Shown: positions 1 to 10,900 of the stretch, in pieces
Layout of the letters: the number at the start of each line of letters is the position of its first letter
Numbering within the stretch: position 1 is the first letter of the stretch
Assembly (NCBI RefSeq): GCF_000801105.2
Contig: NC_079514.1
Location: 20,252,293 to 20,316,292, forward strand
Direction: 5' to 3'
Length of the DNA: 64,000 nt
DNA from: Raphanus sativus
Lineage: Eukaryota > Streptophyta > Magnoliopsida > Brassicales > Brassicaceae
Program-made: the position numbers and the translations under genes
Notes under the pieces: model-generated
Told to the model about the DNA's origin: nothing
Seen by the model: only the letters and a program-made list of their open reading frames with translations
Database searches by the model: none

Positions 1-784
1 TTCTCTATTCTTTTTTTATTAATTCAAAATAAACAACAAACATAAATCTGATTACTATGTAAACTAAAATTAAAAAAAAACAAATGATCATATTTATTTA
101 TTTTTACAACTAACATTTCAAATTTTAAGAATATGGTAAAATAAAAATAGTATATGAGAGTCAAAGATATATATTTCACATTTTTTCTTAGAAAAATAAA
201 AAATCAATTAAAAAGTAATAGTTGAACACTAATTATAAAGTATTAAATTTTAGCTAGTAATAATTAAAAACACTTAATTATATGTTAATTTTTAAGAATC
301 AGGTTTTAAAATTAAACCGGGTCACCAGTTTTACCGGGTTTCAGCCGGTTGTACTGGTTTTTATCAAATCCGGGTTTTAAACCGAACCGGACTCGGTTTC
401 TTCAGCGAGTCACAGTCGGACCGGTTCGACCGGCCGGTCCGATCCGGTTTTCAAAACACTTATAACATATATATAATAGGCAACATAAATTCTTTTTGAT
501 AAATGATATGATTTTAAAATATTTTGGTGAAATGATATGTATTTATTGTAGAGAAAATAAAGATATTAAATTGAAATTAAATAGTTGTTGTTATTTTGGA
601 ATATTTTTAATTTATATATGGAAATTTTAAATTTAATCATCCGCAAGGCAAGGTATGACTATGGATAATAGACATTTCTACTGTTGAGAATTAATTTTAG
701 ATGAATCATTTAATAATCTGTTAAAAATAACTGATCGATAAATATAACTTCAATTAATATATCAGTGGCGTAATAGTATAAATA
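1..784. other. AT-rich intergenic DNA, no gene seen
   Basis: I see no credible coding region. The only departure from very AT-rich sequence is the GC-rich island at 303-460, listed separately. Confidence 0.6.
303..460. repeat. GC-rich degenerate palindromic repeat, probably a small DNA transposon remnant
   Basis: A run of CCGG and ACCGG motifs stands out in AT-rich DNA. The two ends are loosely inverted: the left starts GTTTTAAAATTAAACCGG and the right, read on the minus strand, starts GTTTTGAAAACCGG. This suggests a MITE-like element. I could not find a clear target-site duplication, so the family and exact ends are uncertain. Confidence 0.35.
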
Positions 785-811
785 CTAGGATAAGACCTGC
801 GCTTTTGCGCA
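785..811 (-). mobile_element. Helitron 3' terminus, minus strand
   Basis: Read on the minus strand, a stem TGCGC-AAAA-GCGCA is followed by a short spacer and CTAG, with T after it. This is the Helitron 3' signature. The element body would extend to the right. Its 5' end was not assigned; 16465 is one candidate if the big Helitron is nested in it. Confidence 0.5.
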
Positions 812-2061
812 TGATGAGTTTATATAATAAAAATTTAAATATATAGTATTGACAAATTAAATATGTATATGTGTTTGTATTTTTTTAATATGCATACATT
901 TATGTTTTCTTCATATAATCATCTATGTATTGGTTGAGAATTTGTAATAATAATTGTGGACCGAAATTTATTTGAATTTATGATGAGTATGATCGATTTG
1001 AATTTAAATTTTTTTATCATCCTATTTATATCTATAAAACCGTAATGTCACAATCAAGTGAATTTTTATTACAAAAACCAGTTCTACAATTTTTTTTAAT
1101 ACTTTATTTTAACATCACTGAAAACCATTTTAATGGTTTTATCACTCTATTTCCAAAATCGAAGGATTTCAACTCGACGACTAAATTGATGTAGCCCATT
1201 TTCTTTCTTTAAATAATTAGCTGAATATATATATATATATTATTTAATTGAATATTATTTAATAAAAATCCATATTAATACAATTTTATGATTATTTTCA
1301 TCTTGTTATAAAAAACACAAATTAAGCCATTGATCACAAAATTTTCAAAGTGATATTTCCAATAATTTATAGTCATTAATTCAAAATATAACATGTAAGA
1401 AAAATCTAATTTTTTATTATATGGTTAATGTGATTGTTTAATATATTTTAGTAATATAAAAATCAAAACAAAAAGAGCTAAGATACAAAAAATGTTATCA
1501 AATATTTATTATTCATAATCATTAATTGTCTTATAACCTACTTTTCTAAGAATTCTGAATTTCATTCTGATGGTGACATGTAAATACAAAATAATGTTGT
1601 AAGGTTTTTCAATTAATATATAAAAGAATGTATATATATACATATACATATATATATATATATATTATTTAATTTGAATATTTATTAAATAAAAATCCAT
1701 ATTAATACAATTTTATGATCATTTGTATTTTATTATAACAAAACAAATTAAACCATTAATCACAAAATTTGGTATTTTAAAATTTCTAATAATTTATAGC
1801 TGTTTGAAAAAAATAAAAATACAACGTATAAGAAAAATCTATTTTTATTATATGGTTAATTTGATTGTTTATTATTTTTTAATAATATAAAATCAAACAA
1901 AAATAGCTAAAATACAAAAAATGTTATCAAATATTCATTATTCATAACCATTAGTTGTCATATATACGTTAATCATTTTAGGAAATTCCATAACTTTTTA
2001 ATTAAGGAAAGTGCAAGAATATTCTTTTGTGCATTTAATTAATCTTTTTTGCAACTTAATA
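812..2061. other. AT-rich DNA, no gene seen
   Basis: No coding region. It holds TA-rich microsatellites at about 1226-1240 and 1629-1666 and a direct duplication at 1238-1960. It may be the interior of the minus-strand Helitron whose end lies at 785. Confidence 0.5.
1238..1960. repeat. Direct duplication of about 300 bp, period about 430 bp
   Basis: The stretch at about 1238-1530 reappears, diverged, at about 1664-1960. Both copies share blocks such as ATCCATATTAATACAATTTT, then ATATGGTTAAT and then AAAAAATGTTATCAAATATT in the same order. The copies differ by many substitutions and small indels, so the duplication is old. There is no coding capacity. Confidence 0.7.
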
Positions 2062-2092
2062 CTAGATTTTGACCCGCATTTTAAAAACGCGG
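2062..2092 (-). mobile_element. Helitron 3' terminus, minus strand
   Basis: On the minus strand an imperfect palindrome with a CCGC/GCGG stem is followed by GGTCAAAAT and CTAG, a common ending of nonautonomous Brassicaceae Helitrons. The body extends right, toward the big Helitron at 2298, which may be inserted in it; candidate 5' ends lie at 15994 or 16465. Confidence 0.5.
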
Positions 2093-2473
2093 AATTATTT
2101 ATTTTTAAATATTTAATTTTATGATATAGAATTTATGATATAAATTTATGATTAAATTTTATATAATGTGTTTTGAAACATTATTTAATAGTTATTTGTA
2201 ATAAATATTTAATAGTTGTTTTATATGTTTTAGGAATTAGGATGATCAATATCTAAAAATGTTAACTTTTTGAAAATAATTATTATTTTCTGCAAAATCC
2301 TCCTATATATTAAAAGAGAAGTACAAACGCCACGTGGCACTCATAGAATTCTTCTCACGAGAATTCTCGCGTTTCTATTGGTCGAGTTTTTCTAATTTTT
2401 TTTTTTGATTTATTTTTTTTCATCGACCTTTTAATTGGAAAGTGACATTAATTAGCAAACGCACTAATTATTT

Positions 2474-2752
2474 CTTGCGCAAGAATCATAATCAATGGCG
2501 AACATTAATCATAGCTTGCAGAAGAAATTTAAAAAATGTCAACTAATCATTAAATCTCTTAATGGCAAATTCATTTCATATTTTATTAGGAAACTAATTA
2601 TTATCAACATACCTTATTTATATTGAAAACTTGCGCAAGTTTCGCATCGTATAAAATGCATATTCGTGATTAATTTTACAAATTTATTAGGTTTCCTTTA
2701 ATCATTAGTCATTTAATTTACATACCTTATTATACCCAATTACTTGCGCAAG
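2474..2752. promoter_or_regulatory. Three copies of the palindrome CTTGCGCAAG in the Helitron 5' region
   Basis: The 10-bp perfect palindrome occurs at 2474-2483, 2630-2639 and 2743-2752. The last two copies sit in diverged repeats of a larger module (an ATTAGG start, an ACATACCTTATT block, then the palindrome, then a TTTCGC or TTTGCG stretch). They lie between the Helitron 5' end and the first promoter. A role as a protein-binding or replication-start site is inference only. Confidence 0.6.
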
Positions 2753-2794
2753 TAATATTTTTTGCGTCGTTAATACTCTACACCATCAAAGGAC

Positions 2795-2802
2795 TATATA
2801 TA
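2795..2802 (+). promoter_or_regulatory. Candidate TATA box for the RPA1-like gene
   Basis: TATATATA lies 54 bp upstream of the ATG at 2856, a plausible plant core promoter spacing. No start site is known. Confidence 0.4.
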
Positions 2803-2855
2803 GAGTACAAAGTGGCCTTGAAGCAACTCAACCATTCTTCTATTTTGAAACGAAA

Positions 2856-3290
2856 ATGGCGATGCTCGCAAAGTCCAAAAATATAGTATCTTTGGTCCGA
2901 GAATTAAAACCCCGTAAAGATACGTCCTGTATTGAAGTTAGGATTATTCGGTTGTGGAAGAACTACAACAAAGAATCATGAAACACTATTGAAATGGTTT
3001 TTGCTGATAGAGAAGTAAGTGAAGAACACACAGTTTTATGTTAAGATTTTGTTTATTGTTTAATACTATTATTATTTTGACTGGTATTCAGGGGACAAGA
3101 ATTCATGCTTCAGTTGGAGAACAACTCATCAAAAAATATGGTGAAAGGCTACATGAGGGAGATGCAATTGTCGTCCAGTTGTTCAAGGTCTTCGATGCAA
3201 TTGGTGAATATCGTACAACTCCACCAATTGTCGTCCAGTTGTTCAAGGTCTTCGATGCAAGGTCTAGAATGTTTTTCAAGGTCCTTTGAT
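2856..3290 (+). pseudogene. RPA1-like (DUF223-type) N-terminal OB-fold fragment of the Helitron
   Basis: The ATG at 2856 opens a protein beginning MAMLAKSKNIVSLV. The first exon probably ends at 3014 before GTAAGT, and the second starts at 3092 after CAG with GTRIHASV, a typical motif of the RPA1-like proteins carried by plant Helitrons. These proteins resemble the large subunit of replication protein A and bind single-stranded DNA. An in-frame TGA at 2979-2981 breaks exon 1, and a duplication at 3165-3260 disrupts the end of exon 2. The usual continuation of the domain is not visible. I call it a pseudogene. It could also be the 5' part of the same gene as 6331-7270, with the antisense gene fragment lying in an intron. 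Confidence 0.6.
3165..3260. repeat. 36-bp direct repeat, 60-bp period
   Basis: The same 36 bp, starting CAATTGTCGTCCAGTTGTTC, occurs at 3165-3200 and 3225-3260 without differences. The period is a multiple of three, so the encoded block IVVQLFKVFDA is repeated in frame inside the RPA1-like exon. Confidence 0.9.
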
Positions 3291-3378
3291 TGTATTAAAT
3301 AGTCTAATGTGATGGTCAACTTATGAAGGTCAATTTTAAACAGAACAATAAGAATCCGATTGTCAATTTTAAACTATC

Positions 3379-3513
3379 ACTTAATGCGAAGTAAATTTGA
3401 TCTGGGTCTTAAATATACAAGAGGCCCTTCAAAATATTCATTTCAATATTACTAATTACTTAATGCGAAGTAAATTTGAACTGGGTCTTAAATATACAAT
3501 AGGGCCTTCAAAA
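3379..3513. repeat. Tandem repeat of about 55 bp, 79-bp period
   Basis: Two near-identical copies starting ACTTAATGCGAAGTAAATTT lie at about 3379-3434 and 3458-3513. They follow the RPA1-like exon in noncoding Helitron sequence. Confidence 0.8.
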
Positions 3514-3595
3514 CTGAAAACCCTAAGGTCCCATTAGTGTAAACCTAACTCTATAAATCAAGAAATTGCAAATCCTTAATCAAACGTAGCAATAC

Positions 3596-4916
3596 TTGTT
3601 TCTTAGCTTAACATGCAGCCGGGCAAGTATAGTTGGTCAATTTCTACACAGGTTTGCTCTCTCTCTCGAGATCCAAACATTAATGCTGAACATTACTTTT
3701 CAAAATTTAAGGATTTATGCTTTATTTTCTGTTAGAAACTATGCACATTTGATCAAACTTCACAGTCTTCGTATTGTTATGTAAGTGATTTTTATTTATC
3801 ACATAAAATATTTACATGACCTTTTACGTTTGGAGTACTTCTAGGGAATAACCTGTGGTATTATATTTTGCAGGTTTACGAAAAAGTAGAGAATCATACA
3901 GAGATTGAATTCCATCATAGACATCGATATCACAATATCATGACATTTATACACAGAGACCAATATTCATTCGAAATCAACGAAGACCAAGATAAATCCA
4001 AGTTTGTGTATTGGATGGAGAATAACAAACAAATACCTCAGGTAGTAAATGTGAAGTCTGCATTTGACGGTGGTGTTTGTAACTTTGTTTGAGATTCAAA
4101 AGCTAAATCATGGGCACCAAATATCCAGATTTGAAGTTTGCTACTATATTAAGACCTAATTTGTACAATTTATTGAATAATTGGTAACATTTTGTTTTAT
4201 TTTAGAAAAATTTGGAGATTTCTAAGTATATAATTAGAGATACAGCATCGGTAATATTTGGTTCCACCTCCTCTAATATCCATAAGATTATTGATTTGTC
4301 GTTTACAAAGAAGGTGAATAACTTGACCTCTATATTATGTACTTGAAATATTTTGAGTGTTTAAAATAAATGTCTTTTCTACCTATTACATGAGATCTTA
4401 ATAATCATATTTTAAGAAGATTTGATTGCAAATAAATTGCCTGCTAACGTCAATCATATTTATTAACATTCAATCAATATAAAGTAGTTTCATTGTGATA
4501 AGTTAATATATAATCTTATCATATGTAAACACCATTTACGGTCTCTGTTTTGTTTTTGGAAGGTGAATTAGTTGACCAGAAAGTAATAGTATGAAATTTA
4601 AATAAATTATATTTCTTTTGTATTTATTACCAAAGATTTTTATCTTCCATTTTAGAAATCCGAGTAATTAGGTTGCCATCGCGACTAAAGTCAATTAATC
4701 CGCACAAAAGGTCATGTAAATTTTATATTCAAAGTACAAAAGGAAAAATAGTTGTTATCAATTAATATGATATGAATTTTGGAGATTGTGTCGACCTTCA
4801 AATAAAACAAACAAAGTAGCAACTTAGAAAATTGAACAAAATATATAAATAATCATGTAAAAACATAAGTACTTTTACATGCGTTTATGGATAATATCAG
4901 ATGAAAACTTGAATCT
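3596..4916 (+). other. Helitron internal spacer with an unrecognised small ORF (3868-4092)
   Basis: An open stretch at 3868-4092 (74 codons, rich in His, Glu and Asp, containing HHRHRYHNIM) follows a TTTGCAG splice acceptor at 3867-3873, so it may be a real exon of the RPA1-like transcription unit. I do not recognise the family. The remainder to 4916 is AT-rich with no gene signal. Confidence 0.3.
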
Positions 4917-5525
4917 TTAGTTGTTTTTACTCATAGCAAACTCAACAAATTGATTAAGCCTTTCATAGTAGTAACCATGGTTGCATACTCGAACACGTCT
5001 TTTCCTTGAGCGGCAACCACAGAGTGTCTCAAGGTTGGCACGAGCTATATAGTAGCCTTGGTTCATGAAGTACGGGATATCAGTCAGAGATTTCTTGACT
5101 CTTTCACAGCATTGATCGGAGGTTGAACGATTTTCCTTCCATCCCAGTTTATCCAAATACTTCTGACCTTTATGAAATCGTTCTACAGCAAGCAGTGACA
5201 AACCATAAAGATACGGTACGTCTATATAACCTCCATCCGATGATTGGCGTAAATGATATAGGCCTGCCTGCTCGTCTTCCTTTACGAACAATTGAAGAAT
5301 GCCCTCAATATAGTGTGCCTCAGGGTTCCCACTCTCCAAGCATAGTTCCTTGAACTCTAAGTGTTTAGACAGCATTTCGGTTGGTTGGGCAGCAAAATAT
5401 GACAAGGAAATGTTTCTGAAGTAGTTGGTGCGATCTGAGTTGGAGTGATCGTCATTTGAGGACGCAGAATCACCGATGGATATGATATCATAATTGTTTA
5501 CCGATGCATCTTCTCCCATCTTCAA
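4917..5525 (-). CDS. F-box protein At2g35280-like C-terminal region, antisense inside the Helitron
   Basis: A single-exon ORF of 202 codons runs opposite to the Helitron genes. Its C-terminal 140 residues (ESGNPEAHYIEGILQLF, then YLYGLSLLAVERFHKGQKYL, ending YYYERLNQFV) resemble the Sel1-like helical region of the plant F-box family typified by At2g35280. The N-terminal 60 residues are acidic and Ser/Asn-rich and lack a recognisable F-box, so the SCF-binding part seems missing or replaced. The ORF has no internal stop. Gene fragment capture is a known Helitron behaviour, and this unit lies between the two RPA1-like exon groups, possibly in an intron. Whether it is expressed is unknown. Starts at 5525 or two codons later are equally possible. 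Confidence 0.6.
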   Translation of the reverse strand: MKMGEDASVNNYDIISIGDSASSNDDHSNSDRTNYFRNISLSYFAAQPTEMLSKHLEFKELCLESGNPEAHYIEGILQLFVKEDEQAGLYHLRQSSDGGYIDVPYLYGLSLLAVERFHKGQKYLDKLGWKENRSTSDQCCERVKKSLTDIPYFMNQGYYIARANLETLCGCRSRKRRVRVCNHGYYYERLNQFVEFAMSKNN

Positions 5526-6330
5526 AGTAGTGTCTTTCTTCTCGGGAAGTATATTTTTTTAATTAAGGTATTGTTTAGAAACAATTGATAATGAAAATGT
5601 TGTGAAAGTAATGTAGGAAGTTGTAGGATAGTTATAAAGAATAATTTTATTTCTTACATGATGTGATTGAACGTGCCAAGAATGCTGTTTACGTGGAAGG
5701 AAAAAAATGGTTACCAAGTTGTTATTACCAAGGATGCTAGAAGTACGTGCTAAAAAAGGAGAAGGCACGCCACATGCAGAAGGGTCTACACCTTCTAGGC
5801 TAAAAGGCTGTGGTAATTGTATTGTCATTTAATAACAAGATATTGTCGTTGATTTTCTTGGCATGCACCAATAGTTAGCATCAAAATAAGTTATGTTAGT
5901 AATAAAAAATGTAGAAAGTAAAACATCAATTAGACCAATAATAGTAACCATAATATATTTATGTAGTTCTATAAATTTGCTTATTTAAATTAAGCTGTCA
6001 ATTTAGGAAATGCAGTAATGGTTGTGATAGAAATAAATTTAGGAAGGCATTTATTTTATGCCATTAACTATAATAAATGTTTCAAAATTACTTCACCATT
6101 ACTCCTCCCCAGTCTCATATGTATAAGAATATTTTGTTGCTCAAGGAAAATATTTACTTGACTTATTTATTTCATATATGCTTTTATAAGTATGAAATTA
6201 GTTTATATGCTCGACCCTTGTGTAGATCATATTGAGCACAAAGAGGTTATAATATCCACTATATTTATTCTCTGTTATTAAGTTTTATAAACTCCATGAA
6301 TTTTCATATTGCTTTTTTGTATACAGCGAA
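5526..6330. other. Helitron spacer upstream of the captured gene
   Basis: This is sequence between the captured antisense ORF and the RPA1-like C-terminal exons. The antisense open stretch at 5559-5828 matches no family I know and may be captured 5' flank. A splice acceptor-like TATACAG precedes the ATG at 6331. Confidence 0.4.
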
Positions 6331-7270
6331 ATGGCAGTGACAACCGTGAAGAAATCCATATCTGAAATGATTGAATCAAATTCGGTAAATATTTCGTCCT
6401 TTTGATAAATTGACAAAATGTATTTTTGTATAAGGCAAAAGTAATTCTCAGCATCTAACTTTTTTAATATGATTTGCCTTTCAATGTTGGTTCATAGTCT
6501 GGAAAGTTTATGGTTGTTGCTAAAATCGAGGCCATTGATTTGGAGAAACCATGGTATTACACGGCCTGCAAAATTTGCACAAGAAAAATGGATAGACTGT
6601 TAAATGGTATTGAGGGAGTCAATCAAAATATTCACCAGAATCCTCAATACAATTGCAAAAGATGTGGAAAGGATTTTGATTATGGTATTAACTGGTAAGT
6701 TTATAGTTTTAAATCTTCATACTGGTATACTCTCAATTTGTTATAAGTTCATATACTAATTAGCTTTTATATCTTTAGTTACCACTTGGTTGTACGTGTT
6801 AGCGATGAATCAAATGTTGAAGCCAAGTTTGTGCTTTTCAACAATATCGCGGAGAAGCTAATTAGAAGACCTGCGTTTCAGTTGGTCGAAGAGGCTCCTC
6901 AGGTATTTACTTAATTTTTAATAGGGGGATTAAAGAATATATTATTTCGATACTTTACATCGTAAATGAATACTTATGTTTTATAGGAAAATCCACATTT
7001 TGTACCACAATCTCTAACTGAATTGATTGGGAGGAAAATTCTATTTATGCTGACAATCGAATCTAATGGTCAAAAAGAACAAAATTCAGCATATGTTGTT
7101 GATTCAGTTGTTGACAATGCAGAAATAATCGAACTCTTTCATCCACATGTAAGTTTTGTTTTTACTCTTATATAAACTATTTTTAGTATAGTTACATTTT
7201 CTAACAAAATTATTTATTTATGCAGCCACATGTTGTCATATTTCATGATTATGACTCGGATGACGAGTGA
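6331..7270 (+). CDS. RPA1-like C-terminal OB-fold protein with zinc ribbon, Helitron-encoded
   Basis: Five exons fit GT/AG rules and keep one frame: 6331-6384, 6498-6694, 6779-6902, 6987-7148 and 7226-7270, 194 codons including the stop. The product contains FMVVAKIEAIDLEKPWYY followed by a CxxC...CxxC zinc ribbon (CKIC and CKRC), then a beta-rich stretch VRVSDES and an acidic tail DYDSDDE. This matches the C-terminal single-stranded-DNA-binding fold of replication protein A subunit 1. It lies upstream of the Rep/helicase gene in the same orientation, where it would bind displaced single strand in rolling-circle transposition. The acceptor before the ATG leaves open that more exons precede it. 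Confidence 0.75.
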
Positions 7271-7996
7271 GTATTAAAAGAATCATTGCTAATACAAAAT
7301 GAAGGAAGAAAGTTGAAGTCATTATGCACTTGAAAGTACAAGCGTTTACGCAATTATTTGTTATTGGCATTATTTTAAACAATTTCATTATGTTTTCCAT
7401 TATTTTCCTTCTGCGTTTTTGTTTTTTAACAATGAATAATAAATTGTTTTAATATAATTGGTTTATAAAACAACTACTATACCACTTTGGGAGAGATCAT
7501 AGCACATTTAATCTTTAAAAAAATTTCGAAAGAATAACCCAATCAGTTGCAATTTAGATCCCAAAAATAATTTTATATCTAAGGTGAAAAAATATGGGGG
7601 TTCTATATATGGTAAACTTACAGAAACAATCATTTACAATAAATGTACACAGCTAACAACAGATGATTCGTCCAATCAAAAGAAATATCAATTGTTTTCC
7701 GAAAAAATATCATATTCACCTACGCAAGGAATATAAACACGGTAAGAAATTAATACCAACTTTAGAATTGGCAACAATTGATTTTGCATATATTTCAAAT
7801 GATGGTAAAACCTAATGGTCTTCAATCTATCTTTATTATATTGATTAAATATATCGTCTTCTGAATTCCATAGTCTTCATTTTCTGTCAAACTATATAAG
7901 TTTGTTAAAGCCTTTTTTCTAACTGCATTCGGAAAATTCTATAGCTAGAATCCTGTTCTTACAAAAGACATAAGCAATATCTGAAAAGTCTGACGC
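7271..7996. other. Helitron spacer, likely promoter region of the Rep/helicase gene
   Basis: AT-rich sequence between the RPA1-like stop and the first Rep/helicase exon. No ORF is supported. Confidence 0.4.
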
Positions 7997-10900
7997 ATGA
8001 AGAGAAGTAATCCACTGGGAACAGACAGTGGGAAGAAACCACCGAAGATTAAAAAAATTGGTATGTTTTCCTTAAAATAAATATAAATCTTTATGAATAT
8101 ATTATAATTTTCGTACAACCGTGTATATATAACTGAGTATATGTAACCGATTCGTATTGAAAATTTATACAAAGAAAATAAAATTCTCTAAAACAAATAT
8201 ATTTCATAAGAATTTGGTAGACATTTTTAAGTGACACACTTTTAATAATGATTGTTTTTGCTGCCACACTTTGATAACATAGGTATCAATGACAAAGAGA
8301 ATACTCCAAGGAGGAATGTAACACAAAAGTCATCCATCACAAACGTTTCACCAGAAACAACAATCAATCCTTTTAGAACCCCCTTTCATAATGTTACAAA
8401 TCAAGTGTTTCGACCCATTAATCCACAGCCATCGGAGCCTAAACCTGGATTAACACAGCAAGCTAGAAAAGCGAGAAAGGAAATACTGAATAACAAAAGA
8501 ACAATAGGCCTTACTACCACAAATAGAGGTTACTCTCTTCTCGGTTTGATTTTGCGGACGTTGATTTTTGTTAATCTGCCAAAGAACAAAACATTTCTGA
8601 CCATGATCTACGTTTAATTAAACAGTGACATGGATTTTCAAGGCAACAAAGCCATCAGTGTACCAAATATCGGTAATACTTTCTTTTCCAGTGCTACTTA
8701 TGCAAACATTTCTCGATATTGCATTTCTTATTTTCAAAGGTTATTGTACTTACGTCTGCAGGTTCCTGTACTTCAACCCAAACTTCACTAAATCTCTCAA
8801 ATGGCAGTGGCTCTGTAACCAACATGGACCCATCGAGTATAGAAACCGGTAACTAACCACGGCCGATAACATAAGTTATTTTTGAAGTAGTATTATTTTA
8901 AATTAATAGTAAAGACAATAGTAATAATGTACTCTGATTGAGAGAAAGTTTCTTATAATAAAAAAATGTTATCTTTTAGCTTCAATTGGTAATCAAAAAT
9001 CTATTATCGGGAGTACCAACATTTGCTTCAGGAAACGTAAGATAATTGGATCACCTCCATCGGTGAATTCAAAAACTAAACAAAAGAAAGGTAACAACGG
9101 GTTTTATATAATAATGAAAGCATATATATTGTATGGTACTATATCTAAAGTGCGACTAAACTTATACTTTTCCAAAAACAGCAAGGCCAGGTTCGAATAT
9201 TACAGGACCATCGAGTTCTGGTCTTCCACCATTGTTTGAAACAGATTCAAATCCTGAAGGTATTACTGACCCTGTTTTAATCCTAATAATATGATGATCC
9301 TCCAGCAATTTAAATGTTGTAGATGTTTACCAAATTCAGGAAATTCTAACATACTTACATTCGTTTATATGTTTAAATCAATCTTTTCCAGCTACTCAGT
9401 GTCCAAACCAAAACAAAACAAATGAATTCATTCCTCCACCAAGGTTCATCGTACAGGACCATCCTGAAGGTTTAAAGTCTTTTCCATCTATAAACTTAGA
9501 CATTTATTTATATTCATTGATGATATTCGATTTTATATGTTGTGATTTACTTTTTCACGCAGCTTATAATAATCGATATGAAATGGAGAGTGAGTCTGAA
9601 AATGAAGATGAATATGACGACAATCAGACTTACAATGGCTATCCTGGTGGAGAGTCTTTGATAAACCCATCACCACAACATATCCCACAACAAGAAAATC
9701 ATACCGTTACTTCATCTATTACTATAGGGTTACAAAAAAACGGTGATGACTTCAAAATTGTACAATCTCTTGATAATAAATAACAATTTATTAGTTATTT
9801 TTTATCCTAATGAGAGCATTTTTTATATAGGTTATTACGACGAAGGGGATCCAGTTTGGAATTGTAGGTTTTGTCAAGCATACATGTGGTATGGTGAAAG
9901 AATTGGAAAACGCCGTCGTAGCAAGAAACCTGTCTTCTCAATGTGTTGTAAACATGGAAAAGTTGTGCTTCCTCGCCTCGCGAATCCTCCAATGGAGTTA
10001 ATGTATTTGTTATGCAAAGGAGACAAATTAAGTAAACATTATCGAGAGTTTATACGAGCTTACAATATGATGTTCTCTTTCACATCACTTGGGGGGAAGA
10101 TAGATCATTCTATTAACAATGGTCGTGGACCATTTGTTTTTCGAATGTCCGGTGAGAACTATCATCTTATTGGTGATATAGGTCCCGAGCCTGGACAAGC
10201 TCCAAAATTCTCCCAGCTGTATATCATTGATACTTTAAATGAGATAAAAAATAGACTTGACGCTTATGCCGGGTAATTTTGTAGACTTTCTGAACTTATT
10301 ATGACTATATTTTAGGAATTTGCAAGTTCGTCTACAATTTTTGAACTTATTTTTGATTCTTAATATACTGGACAGGTCGGACGGAGCTAGCGCTAAGAAA
10401 CTAAGAGAACCACTTGTTCTTCTTCTGCAGAATATGTTAGATCAGTATAATCCTCATGTTAAGGCTTTTAGATATGCAAGAGATAGGTTCGACGTGGAAG
10501 GATCAACAGGTTATAGGATGAGGTTGATTGAAAGTCGGCAATCTGATGGACGGACCCATAATCTGCCCACTGCAAATGAAGTTGCTGCTTTGATACCTGG
10601 AGATTTTGTTTTAAATATGGAGCCCCGAGATATTGTTCTAGAGAGTACAAGTGGAAAGTTGCAAAGGATAAGTGAATTACATCCGGCGTATTTGCCTCTG
10701 CAGTATCCACTATTGTTTCCATATGGAGAAGATGGTTTTCGATTAAATATTCCAATTGGTTTTGAAGACACGGCTGGGAGAAAACGCAAAAATGTAACTA
10801 TGCGTGAATACTTTGCATTTCGCATTTTAGAGAGGAAGGGGGAAGCACCCACGATTACGAGATCCGGAAGATTGTTTCATCAGTTCCTTGTGGACGCCTA

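Noticed and set aside
5123..5353. Plus-strand ORF over the captured F-box-like gene
   Set aside because: Shadow of the antisense ORF; no family match.
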